Part shown: positions 39,285 to 48,195 of the stretch, piece by piece | Numbering within the stretch: position 1 is the stretch's first letter | How the letters are laid out: every line of letters begins with the position of its first letter | Assembly (NCBI RefSeq): GCF_024809855.1 | Contig: NZ_JANUEM010000016.1 | Coordinates: 39,924 to 103,923, forward strand | DNA length: 64,000 nucleotides | Direction of reading: 5' to 3' | From: Rheinheimera pacifica | Lineage (GTDB): Bacteria > Pseudomonadota > Gammaproteobacteria > Enterobacterales > Alteromonadaceae | Program-made: the position numbers and the translations under genes | Notes under the pieces: model-generated | Seen by the model: only the letters and a program-made list of their open reading frames with translations | Told to the model about the DNA's origin: nothing | Database searches by the model: none

Positions 39285-39635
39285 TTGATTGAGCGGCAAG
39301 CCTTGCAAATTGAACTCGAACAACAACGCCAAAAACTGCAAATCCTGCAAGAGCAATACGATGGATTACTGAAAAAAAGTACAGCCGCCACTGCCTGCAG
39401 CAATTGCGCTATAACTGATCGGGCTGAATCCACATATTTGCATATTATTGGCGGAATGCTTGAACTGATGTTAGGGCAGTCTCCTTCAGGTAACCCTTAC
39501 TCCAGCTTCAGAACTCAAGAGGCCATCATCAGTGCTTTGATCGCCAATCATAGCGGCGCTATGGGGATCACCGAACGCACGTTAAACGGTAAATTCGCCA
39601 ACGCACGCCGAAAGCTACGTAGTGTAGTTTCCTGA
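39285..39635 (+). CDS. Hypothetical coiled-coil protein
   Basis: 116 residues from a TTG. Residues about 2-30 are a Gln/Glu-rich coiled coil, then TACSNCAITDRAE, and a C-terminal basic segment (GITERTLNGKFANARRKLRSV) that could bind nucleic acid. Its 5' end overlaps the broken edge of the ICE-type relic, so it lies at a recombination junction. Family unknown. Confidence 0.6.
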   Translation: MIERQALQIELEQQRQKLQILQEQYDGLLKKSTAATACSNCAITDRAESTYLHIIGGMLELMLGQSPSGNPYSSFRTQEAIISALIANHSGAMGITERTLNGKFANARRKLRSVVS

Positions 39636-39649
39636 TGTGTATGTAAAAA

Positions 39650-40342
39650 CTAAGCAACCGAAGATTGGACAGACTGTACATAGCTATCAGATAAACACAT
39701 CACTATCTGTTTAATCTCTCTGAGCGGCATTGGATTTTTAGGGGGCTCTCTCCCTCGGGTTGCATGCCTAGCTGTTGGACCCGATGACCAATGATTGCAT
39801 GTATGTGTAAGACGCTCCCGTTGTTTTTTTGGAATTTCCGTTACCAAATCATGTCGAATTGACTGAATCCACTCATAAATCTTATATAACCCTTCATAGG
39901 TTTCTGCATTTGGTTGCCCCCAATAGTCCATTAAATTTTTCAAGTTAGAGAGATCAGCCGGTTCTATACATGAAAAATCAATAAAAGAATGTTTTACAGC
40001 TCCCAACCCTCCCAGGTTCGTCACTCTAATAACTAGAGGAAGAGGTATAGAGACCGTTCTCTGCTCCGCCTCGTTGTTTACGAAATGAGTCATTTCTATT
40101 AAACCGGGAAGGTTCCTGCTGTTCAGGAGTCCATTCATTCTCACTATCGACTGCTGCACCAGGTCAAACTGGGCATTTGGGCAAGTCTCATGCTGCACAT
40201 CCGGGAGCCATGCTTCCCACTCTCCTCCCCGGTTCATCAGCTTCCACCACGGCACATTTTTATTCTGAAGCAGGTAATCCAATGCAGAACGAGGCCCCTT
40301 TATAATAAAACCCCATTTATAACTACTTGCTGACTTGCTCAT
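39650..40342 (-). CDS. Hypothetical protein
   Basis: 230 residues, soluble, no recognised motif. The N-terminal half has several Trp (WGFIIKG, PWWKLMNRGGEWEAWLPD); the C-terminal part is basic (KKQRERLTHTCNHW, RHATRGREPPKN). AT-rich and inside accessory segment 2. Function unknown; no partner gene is obvious. Confidence 0.6.
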   Translation of the reverse strand: MSKSASSYKWGFIIKGPRSALDYLLQNKNVPWWKLMNRGGEWEAWLPDVQHETCPNAQFDLVQQSIVRMNGLLNSRNLPGLIEMTHFVNNEAEQRTVSIPLPLVIRVTNLGGLGAVKHSFIDFSCIEPADLSNLKNLMDYWGQPNAETYEGLYKIYEWIQSIRHDLVTEIPKKQRERLTHTCNHWSSGPTARHATRGREPPKNPMPLREIKQIVMCLSDSYVQSVQSSVA

Positions 40343-40573
40343 ATTAGGCTCAACTAACTTATTACTCCAGATATAGTAATCCCTCTATCAGGCTTGGGTA
40401 AACATTTGAGCTACACTGGCTTAAGTTGGCTCAGTTAAATACTTGCCATCAATCAGAGTAAGGATCGAATGTCAATCTTGTATCTGTAATACCGGAAATT
40501 GCATTTGCAATGTTTTCTGGCCAGACAGTCTATTGAATAAGAGTCACATAGCCCCCCCACAAGCCAAGTGGGG

Positions 40574-42016
40574 TTAAAAATTAAAAATATAACGTGCCAG
40601 AAATAACACGGCTAATGTAATCAGCGCTATGCCTGCCAGGTTTAGCACCAGCCCGGCTTTTACCATATCAATAATTTTCAGCTTGCCGGATGCAAACACT
40701 ATGGCATTGGGCGGGGTGGCTACCGGCATCATAAAGGCGCAACTGGCTGCCACTGCAGCTGGGATCACCAGCATAGCAGCTGAGGTGTCCAGCGACACCG
40801 CAACCGGGCCCAGTAAAGGCAGGAATGCGGCAGCGGTAGCGGTATTACTGGTGATTTCTGTCAGAAAAATAATCACAGTGGTTACCAGCACAATCAGTAA
40901 AATCAGATTGATGCTACCAAGCTGACCAATTTGTGTAGCGATATAGCCGGATAAGCCTGAATTGTCGATTTGGGCTGCCAGCGTTAAACCGCCGCCAAAT
41001 AACAGCAACACACCCCAGGGCAGTTTCTGGCAGTCTTCCCAGTTTAAAATACGCTGGCCGGTTTTTAACGACACGGGCAAGATAAACAGCAAGCAGGCGG
41101 CAAAGACAGCAATTAACGTATCGTCCAGTTTAATGCCGCTGATACTGCTAAGTGGCCCGCGAAATACCCAGAAAAAAGCGGCCAGGGAAAACACCATCAG
41201 TACTAACTTTTCGGCATTATGCATAACACCCAAAGCTGATAGCTTTTGCCGGTATAACGCGCGGCTGTCTACTGACGGCATCTTGTCCAGCCGGAAATGA
41301 AATTGGGTCAGCCATACCCAGCATACCAATAACAGGCTGATAGCCAGTGGCACACCAAACAACATCCAGTCACTGAAGCTGAGTTGTAACTGATAACTGC
41401 GCTCCAGATAGGCGGCAAGCAAGGCATTAGGCGGTGTGCCAATTAGGGTGGCAATACCACCGATGCTGGCAGCGTAAGCAATGGACAGTAAAACAGCTTT
41501 AGCAAAATTATCATTGTTAATACCTTGCTCCTGCTGCATAGCAATAATAGATAAACCAATAGGCAGCATCATAACCGCAGTGGCGGTATTAGACATCCAC
41601 ATCGATAAAAATGCTGTTACCAGCATAATGCCGGCAATTTGCTGGCTGGGCTTAGTGCCAACCAGCAACATGGTTAACAAGGCGATGCGTTTGTGCAGGC
41701 TCCAGCGCTCCATAGCAATTGACAGCATAAAGCCGCCCAGAAACAGAAAAATCAACGGATGAGCGTAAGGTGCTGTAACGTTGCCGATGGTATCTAGTGC
41801 GACAAGAGGCACTATTACAATAGGCAGTAAAGCTGTAACCGGTATTGGCACCGGCTCAGTTATCCACCAGAGTGCCATCCAGCAGGTAAGGCCGGTGATC
41901 AGCCAGGCATTTGCCGACATGCCGCTAAACCAGGGCTCTGATACTAAGGTCAGCAAAAACAATAGCGGCCCGCAAAGCAAAGTAATATAAAACGGCAATT
42001 TAACCTGAATGTGCAT
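40574..42016 (-). CDS. SLC13/DASS-family sodium-anion symporter
   Basis: 480 residues, about eleven to twelve membrane helices. Two related halves each with a substrate-binding hairpin: SNTATAVMMLP (about 135-145) and TSNTATAAAFLPLL (about 385-398), the SNT signature of the family. Imports dicarboxylates, citrate or sulfate with sodium; the specific anion is not clear. Confidence 0.9.
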   Translation of the reverse strand: MHIQVKLPFYITLLCGPLLFLLTLVSEPWFSGMSANAWLITGLTCWMALWWITEPVPIPVTALLPIVIVPLVALDTIGNVTAPYAHPLIFLFLGGFMLSIAMERWSLHKRIALLTMLLVGTKPSQQIAGIMLVTAFLSMWMSNTATAVMMLPIGLSIIAMQQEQGINNDNFAKAVLLSIAYAASIGGIATLIGTPPNALLAAYLERSYQLQLSFSDWMLFGVPLAISLLLVCWVWLTQFHFRLDKMPSVDSRALYRQKLSALGVMHNAEKLVLMVFSLAAFFWVFRGPLSSISGIKLDDTLIAVFAACLLFILPVSLKTGQRILNWEDCQKLPWGVLLLFGGGLTLAAQIDNSGLSGYIATQIGQLGSINLILLIVLVTTVIIFLTEITSNTATAAAFLPLLGPVAVSLDTSAAMLVIPAAVAASCAFMMPVATPPNAIVFASGKLKIIDMVKAGLVLNLAGIALITLAVLFLARYIFNF

Positions 42017-42069
42017 AACGCCTCGCGGTTGCGTCTATTATCCTGGTAGCCTTAATCATCAAAGCTGCA

Positions 42070-42828
42070 TTAATCGTCAAAGCTATCGTTGCCCGGTGCA
42101 TTATCTACGGTTTTGCTGGAGCTTAGCAGTTGTGCTTCGAGCATTCGTATTTCAATATCATCCAGCAAGCGCCATTGCCCCGGTTTTAAGCCTGCGCTAC
42201 GAATATGCATAATGCGGGTACGTTTTAACGTTTGTACGTCGTAGCCCAGGTGTTCGCACATGCGGCGTATTTGCCGGTTTAAGCCCTGGGTTAGAATAAT
42301 AGAAAAGCTCTGCTTTGAGCGTTGCTGCACAACACAGGGCAGGGTTACGGTATCAAGAATAGGCACGCCACGGGCCATCTGCTGAATAAAACGCTCAGTA
42401 ATAGGCTTATTCACTGTCACCACATATTCTTTTTCATGCGCATTGCCGGCGCGCAGAATTTTGTTGACGATATCGCCATCATTGGTGAGAAAAATCAGGC
42501 CTTCAGAGGGCTTATCCAGCCGGCCTATCGGAAAGATACGCTCGGGGTAGCGCACGGCATCAATGATATTGCCGTGAATATGCCGCTCTGTAGTACAGGT
42601 AATACCTACTGGTTTGTTATATGCCAGATAAACCCGTTTTGGTTTGGCTTTTAACGGTTTACCGTCAATCAGTACCTGATCTGCATCAGTAACTTTAAGG
42701 CCAACCGGCGCTACAGCGCCATTTACAGTAACCTGACCATTTTCTATAAATTTATCGGCTTCACGCCGCGAGCAAAAGCCCGTATCACTGATAAATTTGT
42801 TTAACCTGTACAAAGTGGCATCAGACAT
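42070..42828 (-). CDS. rluF: 23S rRNA pseudouridine synthase RluF
   Basis: 252 residues from the ATG at 42828 (an alternative ATG is 8 codons upstream). N-terminal S4 domain (YRLNKFISDTGFCSRREADKFIE), catalytic Asp in FPIGRLDKPSEGLIFLTNDG, and LNRQIRRMCEHLGYDVQTLKR. The second half matches RluF rather than RluB/E. Modifies U2604 of 23S rRNA in E. coli. Confidence 0.9.
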   Translation of the reverse strand: MSDATLYRLNKFISDTGFCSRREADKFIENGQVTVNGAVAPVGLKVTDADQVLIDGKPLKAKPKRVYLAYNKPVGITCTTERHIHGNIIDAVRYPERIFPIGRLDKPSEGLIFLTNDGDIVNKILRAGNAHEKEYVVTVNKPITERFIQQMARGVPILDTVTLPCVVQQRSKQSFSIILTQGLNRQIRRMCEHLGYDVQTLKRTRIMHIRSAGLKPGQWRLLDDIEIRMLEAQLLSSSKTVDNAPGNDSFDD

Positions 42829-42861
42829 AACGCAGAAGTGTTCCGGTAGCATTTAATAATG

Positions 42862-42904
42862 GCGATAGTGTAGGGGTTCAGGCTGTTTTTCGCTACACTA
42901 TCGC
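42862..42904. promoter_or_regulatory. 12-bp perfect inverted repeat between rluF and the aldo/keto reductase
   Basis: GCGATAGTGTAG and CTACACTATCGC with a 19-base centre, inside the about 100-bp divergent region. Each arm contains a TACACT that could serve as -10 element for the outward gene, so the palindrome may be a shared operator or simply mirrored promoters. Confidence 0.45.
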
Positions 42905-42928
42905 GGTATTTCATTGTCTGGAGTTATT

Positions 42929-43888
42929 ATGATCCCTTTATCACAGCATCTGCCTGGTATCAGTTCACTGGCGTTTGGTTGTATGGGCCTGGGCGGCAGC
43001 TGGGACAGCAATAGCACCACAACTGAACAGCAAAACTATGCTTTTTCTGCTATTGATGCGGCACTGGCCAATGGCATTAACTTTTTTGATCACGCCGATA
43101 TTTATACCCGTGGTAAAGCCGAGCAGGTATTTGGCCGCTATCTGGCCGCTGCACCGGCAAAACGTACAGAGCTGTTTATCCAAACCAAATGCGCTATCCG
43201 CTTTGCCGACGAACAGGGGCCGGGGCGCTATGATTTTTCTAAAGACTACATTATCCGCTCTGTGGAGCAGAGTTTAACGCGGCTAAATACCGATTACCTG
43301 GATCTGTTGTTATTGCACCGGCCTGATCCACTGATGCAGCCAGAGCAGGTAGCGCAGGCATTCGATCAGTTGCTACAGCAAGGTAAAGTGCGCCACTTTG
43401 GCGTATCGAATATGGGCTGGGCGCAAATGCAGTGGTTACAGTCGGCATTGTCTCAGCCGTTGCTGGTGAATCAGTTGCAAATGAGCCTGGCCGACATCGA
43501 CTGGCTGGAAGAAAGTGTGCTAACGGGCATGCCGCAGGGCAGCAACAAGCACTTTAGTTATGGCACTGTCGAATACTGTCAGCAACGGGGTGTGCAACTG
43601 CAAAGCTGGGGCAGCCTGGCAAAAGGTGTGTTTAGCGGGGCACAAACACAAACCGACACTGAACGTGCCACAGTAGCGTTAGTGGCGCAGTTAGCCGGGC
43701 AATATCAGTGCAGCCGAGAAGCTATTGTACTGGCCTGGCTAATGCGCCATCCTGCGGCGATTCAACCGGTAATTGGCACCGCTAACCCACAGCGCATAGC
43801 GGCATGTGCCGGAGCAAGCCAGGTGCAATTAAGCCGTGAGCACTGGTATCAGTTGTATGTCAGTAGCCGTGGCGCACCTTTACCTTAA
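42929..43888 (+). CDS. Aldo/keto reductase
   Basis: 319 residues from the ATG at 42929, with GGAG six bases upstream. TIM-barrel NADPH oxidoreductase: FGCMGLGGSW, FDHADIYTRGKAE (Asp and Tyr of the tetrad), FIQTKCAIRF (Lys), LLLLHRPDPL (His) and the C-terminal IQPVIGTANPQRI cofactor site. Similar to YdhF-type reductases. Substrate unknown. Confidence 0.92.
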   Translation: MIPLSQHLPGISSLAFGCMGLGGSWDSNSTTTEQQNYAFSAIDAALANGINFFDHADIYTRGKAEQVFGRYLAAAPAKRTELFIQTKCAIRFADEQGPGRYDFSKDYIIRSVEQSLTRLNTDYLDLLLLHRPDPLMQPEQVAQAFDQLLQQGKVRHFGVSNMGWAQMQWLQSALSQPLLVNQLQMSLADIDWLEESVLTGMPQGSNKHFSYGTVEYCQQRGVQLQSWGSLAKGVFSGAQTQTDTERATVALVAQLAGQYQCSREAIVLAWLMRHPAAIQPVIGTANPQRIAACAGASQVQLSREHWYQLYVSSRGAPLP

Positions 43889-43920
43889 TGCCCGCCAGAC
43901 AACCCTGATAGCAGAGATAA

Positions 43921-43951
43921 AAAAGGCCTGGCAATAAATGCCAGGCCTTTT
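43921..43951. terminator. Bidirectional terminator between the reductase and tubulin-like genes
   Basis: AAAAGGCCTGGCA, ATAAA loop region, TGCCAGGCCTTTT: perfect 9-bp GC-rich stem with A/T runs on both sides, serving both convergent genes. Confidence 0.92.
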
Positions 43952-43966
43952 AGCTCAGCCGCCCGC

Positions 43967-46150
43967 TTATTCTGCAGTGGCTTTTTTATGTGTTTGCGGG
44001 TTAAGTGAAATAACCTTGGTTTTACTAATCTTGTGCCGGTAAATTTCGCGCAGGTACTTAATGGCTTTTTTTACGCTGTCGCGGCTTAAGCGGATATCAT
44101 TAATTGAGACAAATTTGTCTTTATTATGAATAAGTTCGCGGTACTTTTTCTCGTACATGGGCTTAATGGCATACCAGTTAGTGTCGAGTATCTTGGCCGG
44201 GTTTTCAAATTCGTGCAGCATTTTATCCAGTGCTTCTTCGTCAAAATGTTCGGCGCGGATAAACTCAAGCATCGCCTGATCCAATTGCTCGTCAAAGCGA
44301 TAATTATCTTTGGCAAAACAGCGTTTAATAAAGGCGACAATCAGCGTTAAAAAGTCGTCGCTTAAGCAGGGGCTTTTCACTATCAGCGTTGTCAGTGAAA
44401 TGTTGGCTGACGCACCAATAACCAGCGCATAGCGCTTTAATGTGGTATTGGGGAATAACGAATTTAAGTGCGATTTCAGCCGGTTTAAATCCATATAAGA
44501 CAGTTTATAGTCTTTCGGCAGTGATACGATAGACACGACCGAAGAGCAGTTTTTAAAGAAATGCAGATCTTTGAGCTCGGCAGCGTTATAACCATTTTTT
44601 ACGTAGCTGGCCAGCGTTTCACGGTAGCGGCCGGATTCAATCGGCAGCAGGCTTATACCCTCAATGGCCTGGGTTACTTTGTTAAAGTGTGGCAAATCGA
44701 TAGAGCGGAAAAACAGGTCATCAATATTTAAACCGGTACCGGTTTTCTCAAACAGCTTAAGTCTTTCTGCGTTGCTGCTATCGCCCGGTATAACAGATTC
44801 TGCATAGGCTACGGCAACGGGGCCGGCCAGGCTCATAAATAAATCATTGGCATCCAGACGGATAGTTTCACCGATATCGATACCTGCACGGCGGAAATAG
44901 TTTTCGTCGTAATCTGTGGTTACGGCCTGGGCGGTCAGAATATTAAAAATTTGCTGCGAGATGTACTGATTTGCATATTTCTCCATCGCATTAACGTCGA
45001 TATGCTGAATGCCACCGTCGTCGGTTTCTTCGGCGTAACGCATAATGTCGTTGGAGATCAGCATCATGGCATTCCACGGCCGGATGCGGTGCATTACGCT
45101 GGATTCGCTGCTGTCTTCGTTATCAAAGTTGTATGAGAAATCCCATTCTTCAGCCAGATATTTGCACAATAAACGCCCGGCGTTGATATGCAGCGCCTCA
45201 GACATTTCCACACCATGATCAGAAATGTTCGGCAAAATACAAATACCGCTGGTAAAGATCGGTTCAAATACAAAGGAGTGGCCACGGTTGCCTTCGTCTT
45301 CACCTGTCATGCGGGTGTCAAAGGTTTTGCTCATGTAGGCGTATTGCTGCGCTAAACCAAACTCAGATGCCATGCCTGAGCCTGTACCACCGCCGGCACT
45401 AAAAATATAAAAGTACAATCTGGATTGATTAGCTTTAATGCCGCAGGAGTCAATCAGGTAAGAATGAATGTGTTTCCAGTCGGCATTGGCAAAGCGTTGT
45501 GTGTCTTTGTTAAGAATAATTTTTGCCAGATACTGGCCAAGAATAGGGGCGTTACCGGCACCACCGGCATGCACTTCAGACAAGTCCATAATTTTCATTT
45601 TGGTGTAATCATGCAAAAAGCCGCTTTTCTCGCCCTTGTGTGAAAAGCGGATCCGGCCTTCAATGTCTTTGTCCAGGTCGCCAAGCATTACCAGGGGTTC
45701 AATTAAAAACACCGGTTTAACGGCCTGTGTATTTGATAAATTCAGGCTGCGTTTAATCCAGCGCATGGGCCGGTATTCCTGCTCACGGGTTTGCTTTTCT
45801 TCGTTGTTAAATTCGTTCAGGTAAAAATTACGCGCGTTATAAACCAGCGAGGCGACATCCAGCGCAATATTCGAGCCACAGCGACCAAGGCCTATCAGGC
45901 ATACTGAGGGGAAGTTTTGTTGCTTACGGCTGGCTATTTCGTTGTCAGGGTTAACCAGCGGAAAAACGCTGCTACGCAGTGCATCCAGATTCGTTAGAAT
46001 TTTATTCAGATCGCGCTCAGTAAAATACATATACCGATCGCTGGCGAAAGAGGGGGGCAGAGTGGGAGGTGAATTTTTTTTCGGCGCGTTCTTAACTATT
46101 ACTACATCATCTTGTACGGTGCGTTCCGTATTTATTTTATTTGTCATCAC
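43967..46150 (-). CDS. Standalone tubulin/FtsZ-superfamily GTPase-like protein (Tubulin_2 type)
   Basis: 727 residues. A disordered basic N-terminus (1-40) is followed by a nucleotide-binding fold: Gly-rich first loop VCLIGLGRCGSN (83-94), HAGGAGN (194-200) and the tubulin signature SAGGGTGSGM (251-260, GGGTGSG). Further on, TIRLDANDLFMSLAGP (429-444) lines up by eye with the FtsZ T7 synergy loop: Asp433 and Asp436 correspond to the two catalytic aspartates, while the usual Asn is Arg431. After that comes a C-terminal extension of about 280 residues rich in charged helices, not found in FtsZ. It is not FtsZ (too long, no ftsQA context) and not a plasmid TubZ with TubR beside it. It is a single-gene unit with its own promoter palindrome and terminator. 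Biological role unknown; a filament-forming GTPase is the inference. Confidence 0.8.
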   Translation of the reverse strand: MMTNKINTERTVQDDVVIVKNAPKKNSPPTLPPSFASDRYMYFTERDLNKILTNLDALRSSVFPLVNPDNEIASRKQQNFPSVCLIGLGRCGSNIALDVASLVYNARNFYLNEFNNEEKQTREQEYRPMRWIKRSLNLSNTQAVKPVFLIEPLVMLGDLDKDIEGRIRFSHKGEKSGFLHDYTKMKIMDLSEVHAGGAGNAPILGQYLAKIILNKDTQRFANADWKHIHSYLIDSCGIKANQSRLYFYIFSAGGGTGSGMASEFGLAQQYAYMSKTFDTRMTGEDEGNRGHSFVFEPIFTSGICILPNISDHGVEMSEALHINAGRLLCKYLAEEWDFSYNFDNEDSSESSVMHRIRPWNAMMLISNDIMRYAEETDDGGIQHIDVNAMEKYANQYISQQIFNILTAQAVTTDYDENYFRRAGIDIGETIRLDANDLFMSLAGPVAVAYAESVIPGDSSNAERLKLFEKTGTGLNIDDLFFRSIDLPHFNKVTQAIEGISLLPIESGRYRETLASYVKNGYNAAELKDLHFFKNCSSVVSIVSLPKDYKLSYMDLNRLKSHLNSLFPNTTLKRYALVIGASANISLTTLIVKSPCLSDDFLTLIVAFIKRCFAKDNYRFDEQLDQAMLEFIRAEHFDEEALDKMLHEFENPAKILDTNWYAIKPMYEKKYRELIHNKDKFVSINDIRLSRDSVKKAIKYLREIYRHKISKTKVISLNPQTHKKATAE

Positions 46151-46184
46151 ACTACTTCCTGTCTCTGGCGAAGCCTTTCAGCGG

Positions 46185-46232
46185 TTAATTTAAACAATAC
46201 CTATACCAAAGGTAGTTGTTGTTTAAAATTAA
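46185..46232. promoter_or_regulatory. Imperfect palindrome upstream of the tubulin-like gene
   Basis: TTAATTTAAACAATACC, short centre, then GGTAGTTGTTGTTTAAAATTAA, 35-82 bases before the start codon. The arms pair except for a short bulge. There is no other gene between 46151 and 46359, so this is probably the operator of the tubulin-like gene. Confidence 0.5.
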
Positions 46233-46359
46233 TACAATGAAAAACGTAAAAACACCAGTATATAAACAGTAAATATCAGTAAATTAAAATGTAGTAAGTA
46301 AAACAGCGCCTTAACACCATATTCTCGCAAGAACCGGCCCAGGCGCTGTTGGTTTATTG

Positions 46360-47994
46360 TTACATATTAGGGTAGTTAGGCCCGCCAGCGCCTTCGGGGG
46401 TTACCCAGGTAATATTTTGCGACGGATCTTTAATATCACAGGTTTTACAATGAATGCAGTTTTGTGCGTTTATCTGAAACTGCGGCTCATCATTTTCGTT
46501 TTGTATAATCTCATATACCCCTGCCGGACAATAACGTTGTGCCGGTTCATTATATTTGGGTAAGTTAACACTAACCGGGATTTGGCTATTAGCCAGTTTA
46601 AGGTGGCAGGGCTGTTCTTCTTCGTGGTTGGTGTTGGATAAATACACCGAAGACAAGCGGTCAAAACTCAACACATTGTCGGGTTTCGGGTAGTTGATGA
46701 CCGGGGCTTCGCTGGCAAGTTTTAGCTGGGCGTAGTCGTGGCTGTTGTCTTTTAGGGTAAACGGAAATTTACCGCCAAACCAGTTTTGTTCCAGCGTGTT
46801 AAAGGCGCCGCCCCAGAAGGTACCAAATTTATGCATTGCTGCGCTAAAGTTGCGTGAGCGGTATAACTCGTCATACAGCCAGCTGTTTTTTATCGCATCG
46901 GCAAAGGCTGTCAGATCCTGTCCGCCTTCGTCAGCTTCACTGATAGCGTTAAACAGCGTTTCTGCAGCCAGCATACCGGATTTCATAGCCGTGTGGTTGC
47001 CTTTAATTTTCGCGCCGTTAAGGGTGCCGGCGTCACAACCAATCAGCAGGCCGCCGTTAAAGCTCATTTTTGGCAGGCTGTTCAGGCCACCTTTAGCAAT
47101 AGCACGGGCACCATAACTAACGCGTTTACCATTATTCAGGTACTGGCTGATCACCGGGTGCTGTTTATAGCGCTGAAATTCTTCAAACGGATTTAAGTGC
47201 GGGTTGCTGTAGCTAAGGTCAATAATTAGGCCAACCACAATTTGCTGGTTTTCTGCATGGTATAAGTAGCCACCACCGGCAGTGTCACTGGCTAACGGCC
47301 AACCTGCTGAATGCACCACCAAACCGGCGTGATGCTTGGCTGCCGGTACATCCCAGATTTCTTTAAAGCCAATGGCGTAATGCTGCGGTGATTTACCTTC
47401 ATCCAGTTTAAAGTGCTTTATCAGCTGCTTACCCAAATGGCCGCGGCAGCCTTCTGCAAAAACGGTGTACTTTGCACGTAGCTCCATACCGGGCATATAA
47501 CTGTCTTTGGGCTGGCCGTGTTTGTCCAGCCCCATATCACCAATCACAATGCCTTTTACCACGTTGTTTTCAATCAGTACTTCGCTGGCAGCAAAGCCGG
47601 GGAAAATTTCTACCCCCAGTTGCTCGGCTTGCTGTGCCAGCCAGCGGCACAGGTTAGCCACCGATACAATATAGTTACCACTATTATGCATGGTTTTCGG
47701 CACAGCAAAGCCCGGTAATTTGGTTGCGCTTTGCGCATTTTTCAGCAGATAAATATCATCATGGGTAACAGGCACGGTTACAGGCGCGCCTTGCTGTTGC
47801 CAGTCGGGTAGTAGCTCATTTAACGCCCGTGGCTCGAATACCGCGCCTGATAAGATATGCGCGCCTACTTCAGAGCCTTTTTCAACCAAACAAACGCTGA
47901 GTTCTTTTGCTGCCGTTTTGGCTTGCTGCATCAAACGGATAGCAGCCGACAACCCTGCAGGGCCACCACCTACTATAACTACATCGAATTCCAT
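46360..47994 (-). CDS. Electron transfer flavoprotein-ubiquinone oxidoreductase
   Basis: 544 residues from the ATG at 47994 (GGAAAGAGA before it; a GTG five codons earlier is less likely). FAD-binding FDVVIVGGGPAGLSAAIRL at the N-terminus, two ubiquinone/membrane regions in the middle, and a C-terminal 4Fe-4S cluster with CPAGVYE (upstream Cys) and CIHCKTC. Passes electrons from ETF to the quinone pool. Divergent from etfBA. Confidence 0.95.
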   Translation of the reverse strand: MEFDVVIVGGGPAGLSAAIRLMQQAKTAAKELSVCLVEKGSEVGAHILSGAVFEPRALNELLPDWQQQGAPVTVPVTHDDIYLLKNAQSATKLPGFAVPKTMHNSGNYIVSVANLCRWLAQQAEQLGVEIFPGFAASEVLIENNVVKGIVIGDMGLDKHGQPKDSYMPGMELRAKYTVFAEGCRGHLGKQLIKHFKLDEGKSPQHYAIGFKEIWDVPAAKHHAGLVVHSAGWPLASDTAGGGYLYHAENQQIVVGLIIDLSYSNPHLNPFEEFQRYKQHPVISQYLNNGKRVSYGARAIAKGGLNSLPKMSFNGGLLIGCDAGTLNGAKIKGNHTAMKSGMLAAETLFNAISEADEGGQDLTAFADAIKNSWLYDELYRSRNFSAAMHKFGTFWGGAFNTLEQNWFGGKFPFTLKDNSHDYAQLKLASEAPVINYPKPDNVLSFDRLSSVYLSNTNHEEEQPCHLKLANSQIPVSVNLPKYNEPAQRYCPAGVYEIIQNENDEPQFQINAQNCIHCKTCDIKDPSQNITWVTPEGAGGPNYPNM

Positions 47995-48080
47995 TGATTC
48001 TCTTTCCACAGCCCTGGCCTCTTGGAGTTTATTATTTACAGCTTACACTGCTTTTATCATGCTGTTTAGGGTATTGCAGG

Positions 48081-48096
48081 TTGACGTTAACGTCAA
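48081..48096. promoter_or_regulatory. LiuR-like palindrome, site 1
   Basis: TTGACGTTAACGTCAA, a perfect 16-bp palindrome in the etf-QO/etfB divergent region. It resembles the MerR-family LiuR operator known from comparative work on branched-chain amino-acid catabolism in Alteromonadales (recalled motif TTTACGTTTACGTAAA-like). Regulator assignment is inference. Confidence 0.65.
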
Positions 48097-48132
48097 CAGT
48101 AAGTAGATTGTGGCAATCCAAAGCGTGCTAGC

Positions 48133-48148
48133 TTTACCTTAACGTAAA
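48133..48148. promoter_or_regulatory. LiuR-like palindrome, site 2
   Basis: TTTACCTTAACGTAAA, one mismatch from perfect, 36 bases after site 1 and 48 bases before etfB. The pair suggests separate sites for the two divergent promoters. Confidence 0.6.
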
Positions 48149-48195
48149 CCTGTAGCAAAACGGTTTGTCTGTTGCAGGAAAAGAATGAGGAATAT

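Noticed and set aside
37973..40342. Accessory segment 2 as an active ICE or prophage
   Set aside because: Only a broken integrase and one truncated ICE-type gene remain; no relaxase, coupling protein, pilus, capsid or terminase genes.
43967..46150. Tubulin-like gene as FtsZ or plasmid TubZ
   Set aside because: Twice the length of FtsZ, no ftsQA/murG context, no TubR or centromere-like iterons nearby.
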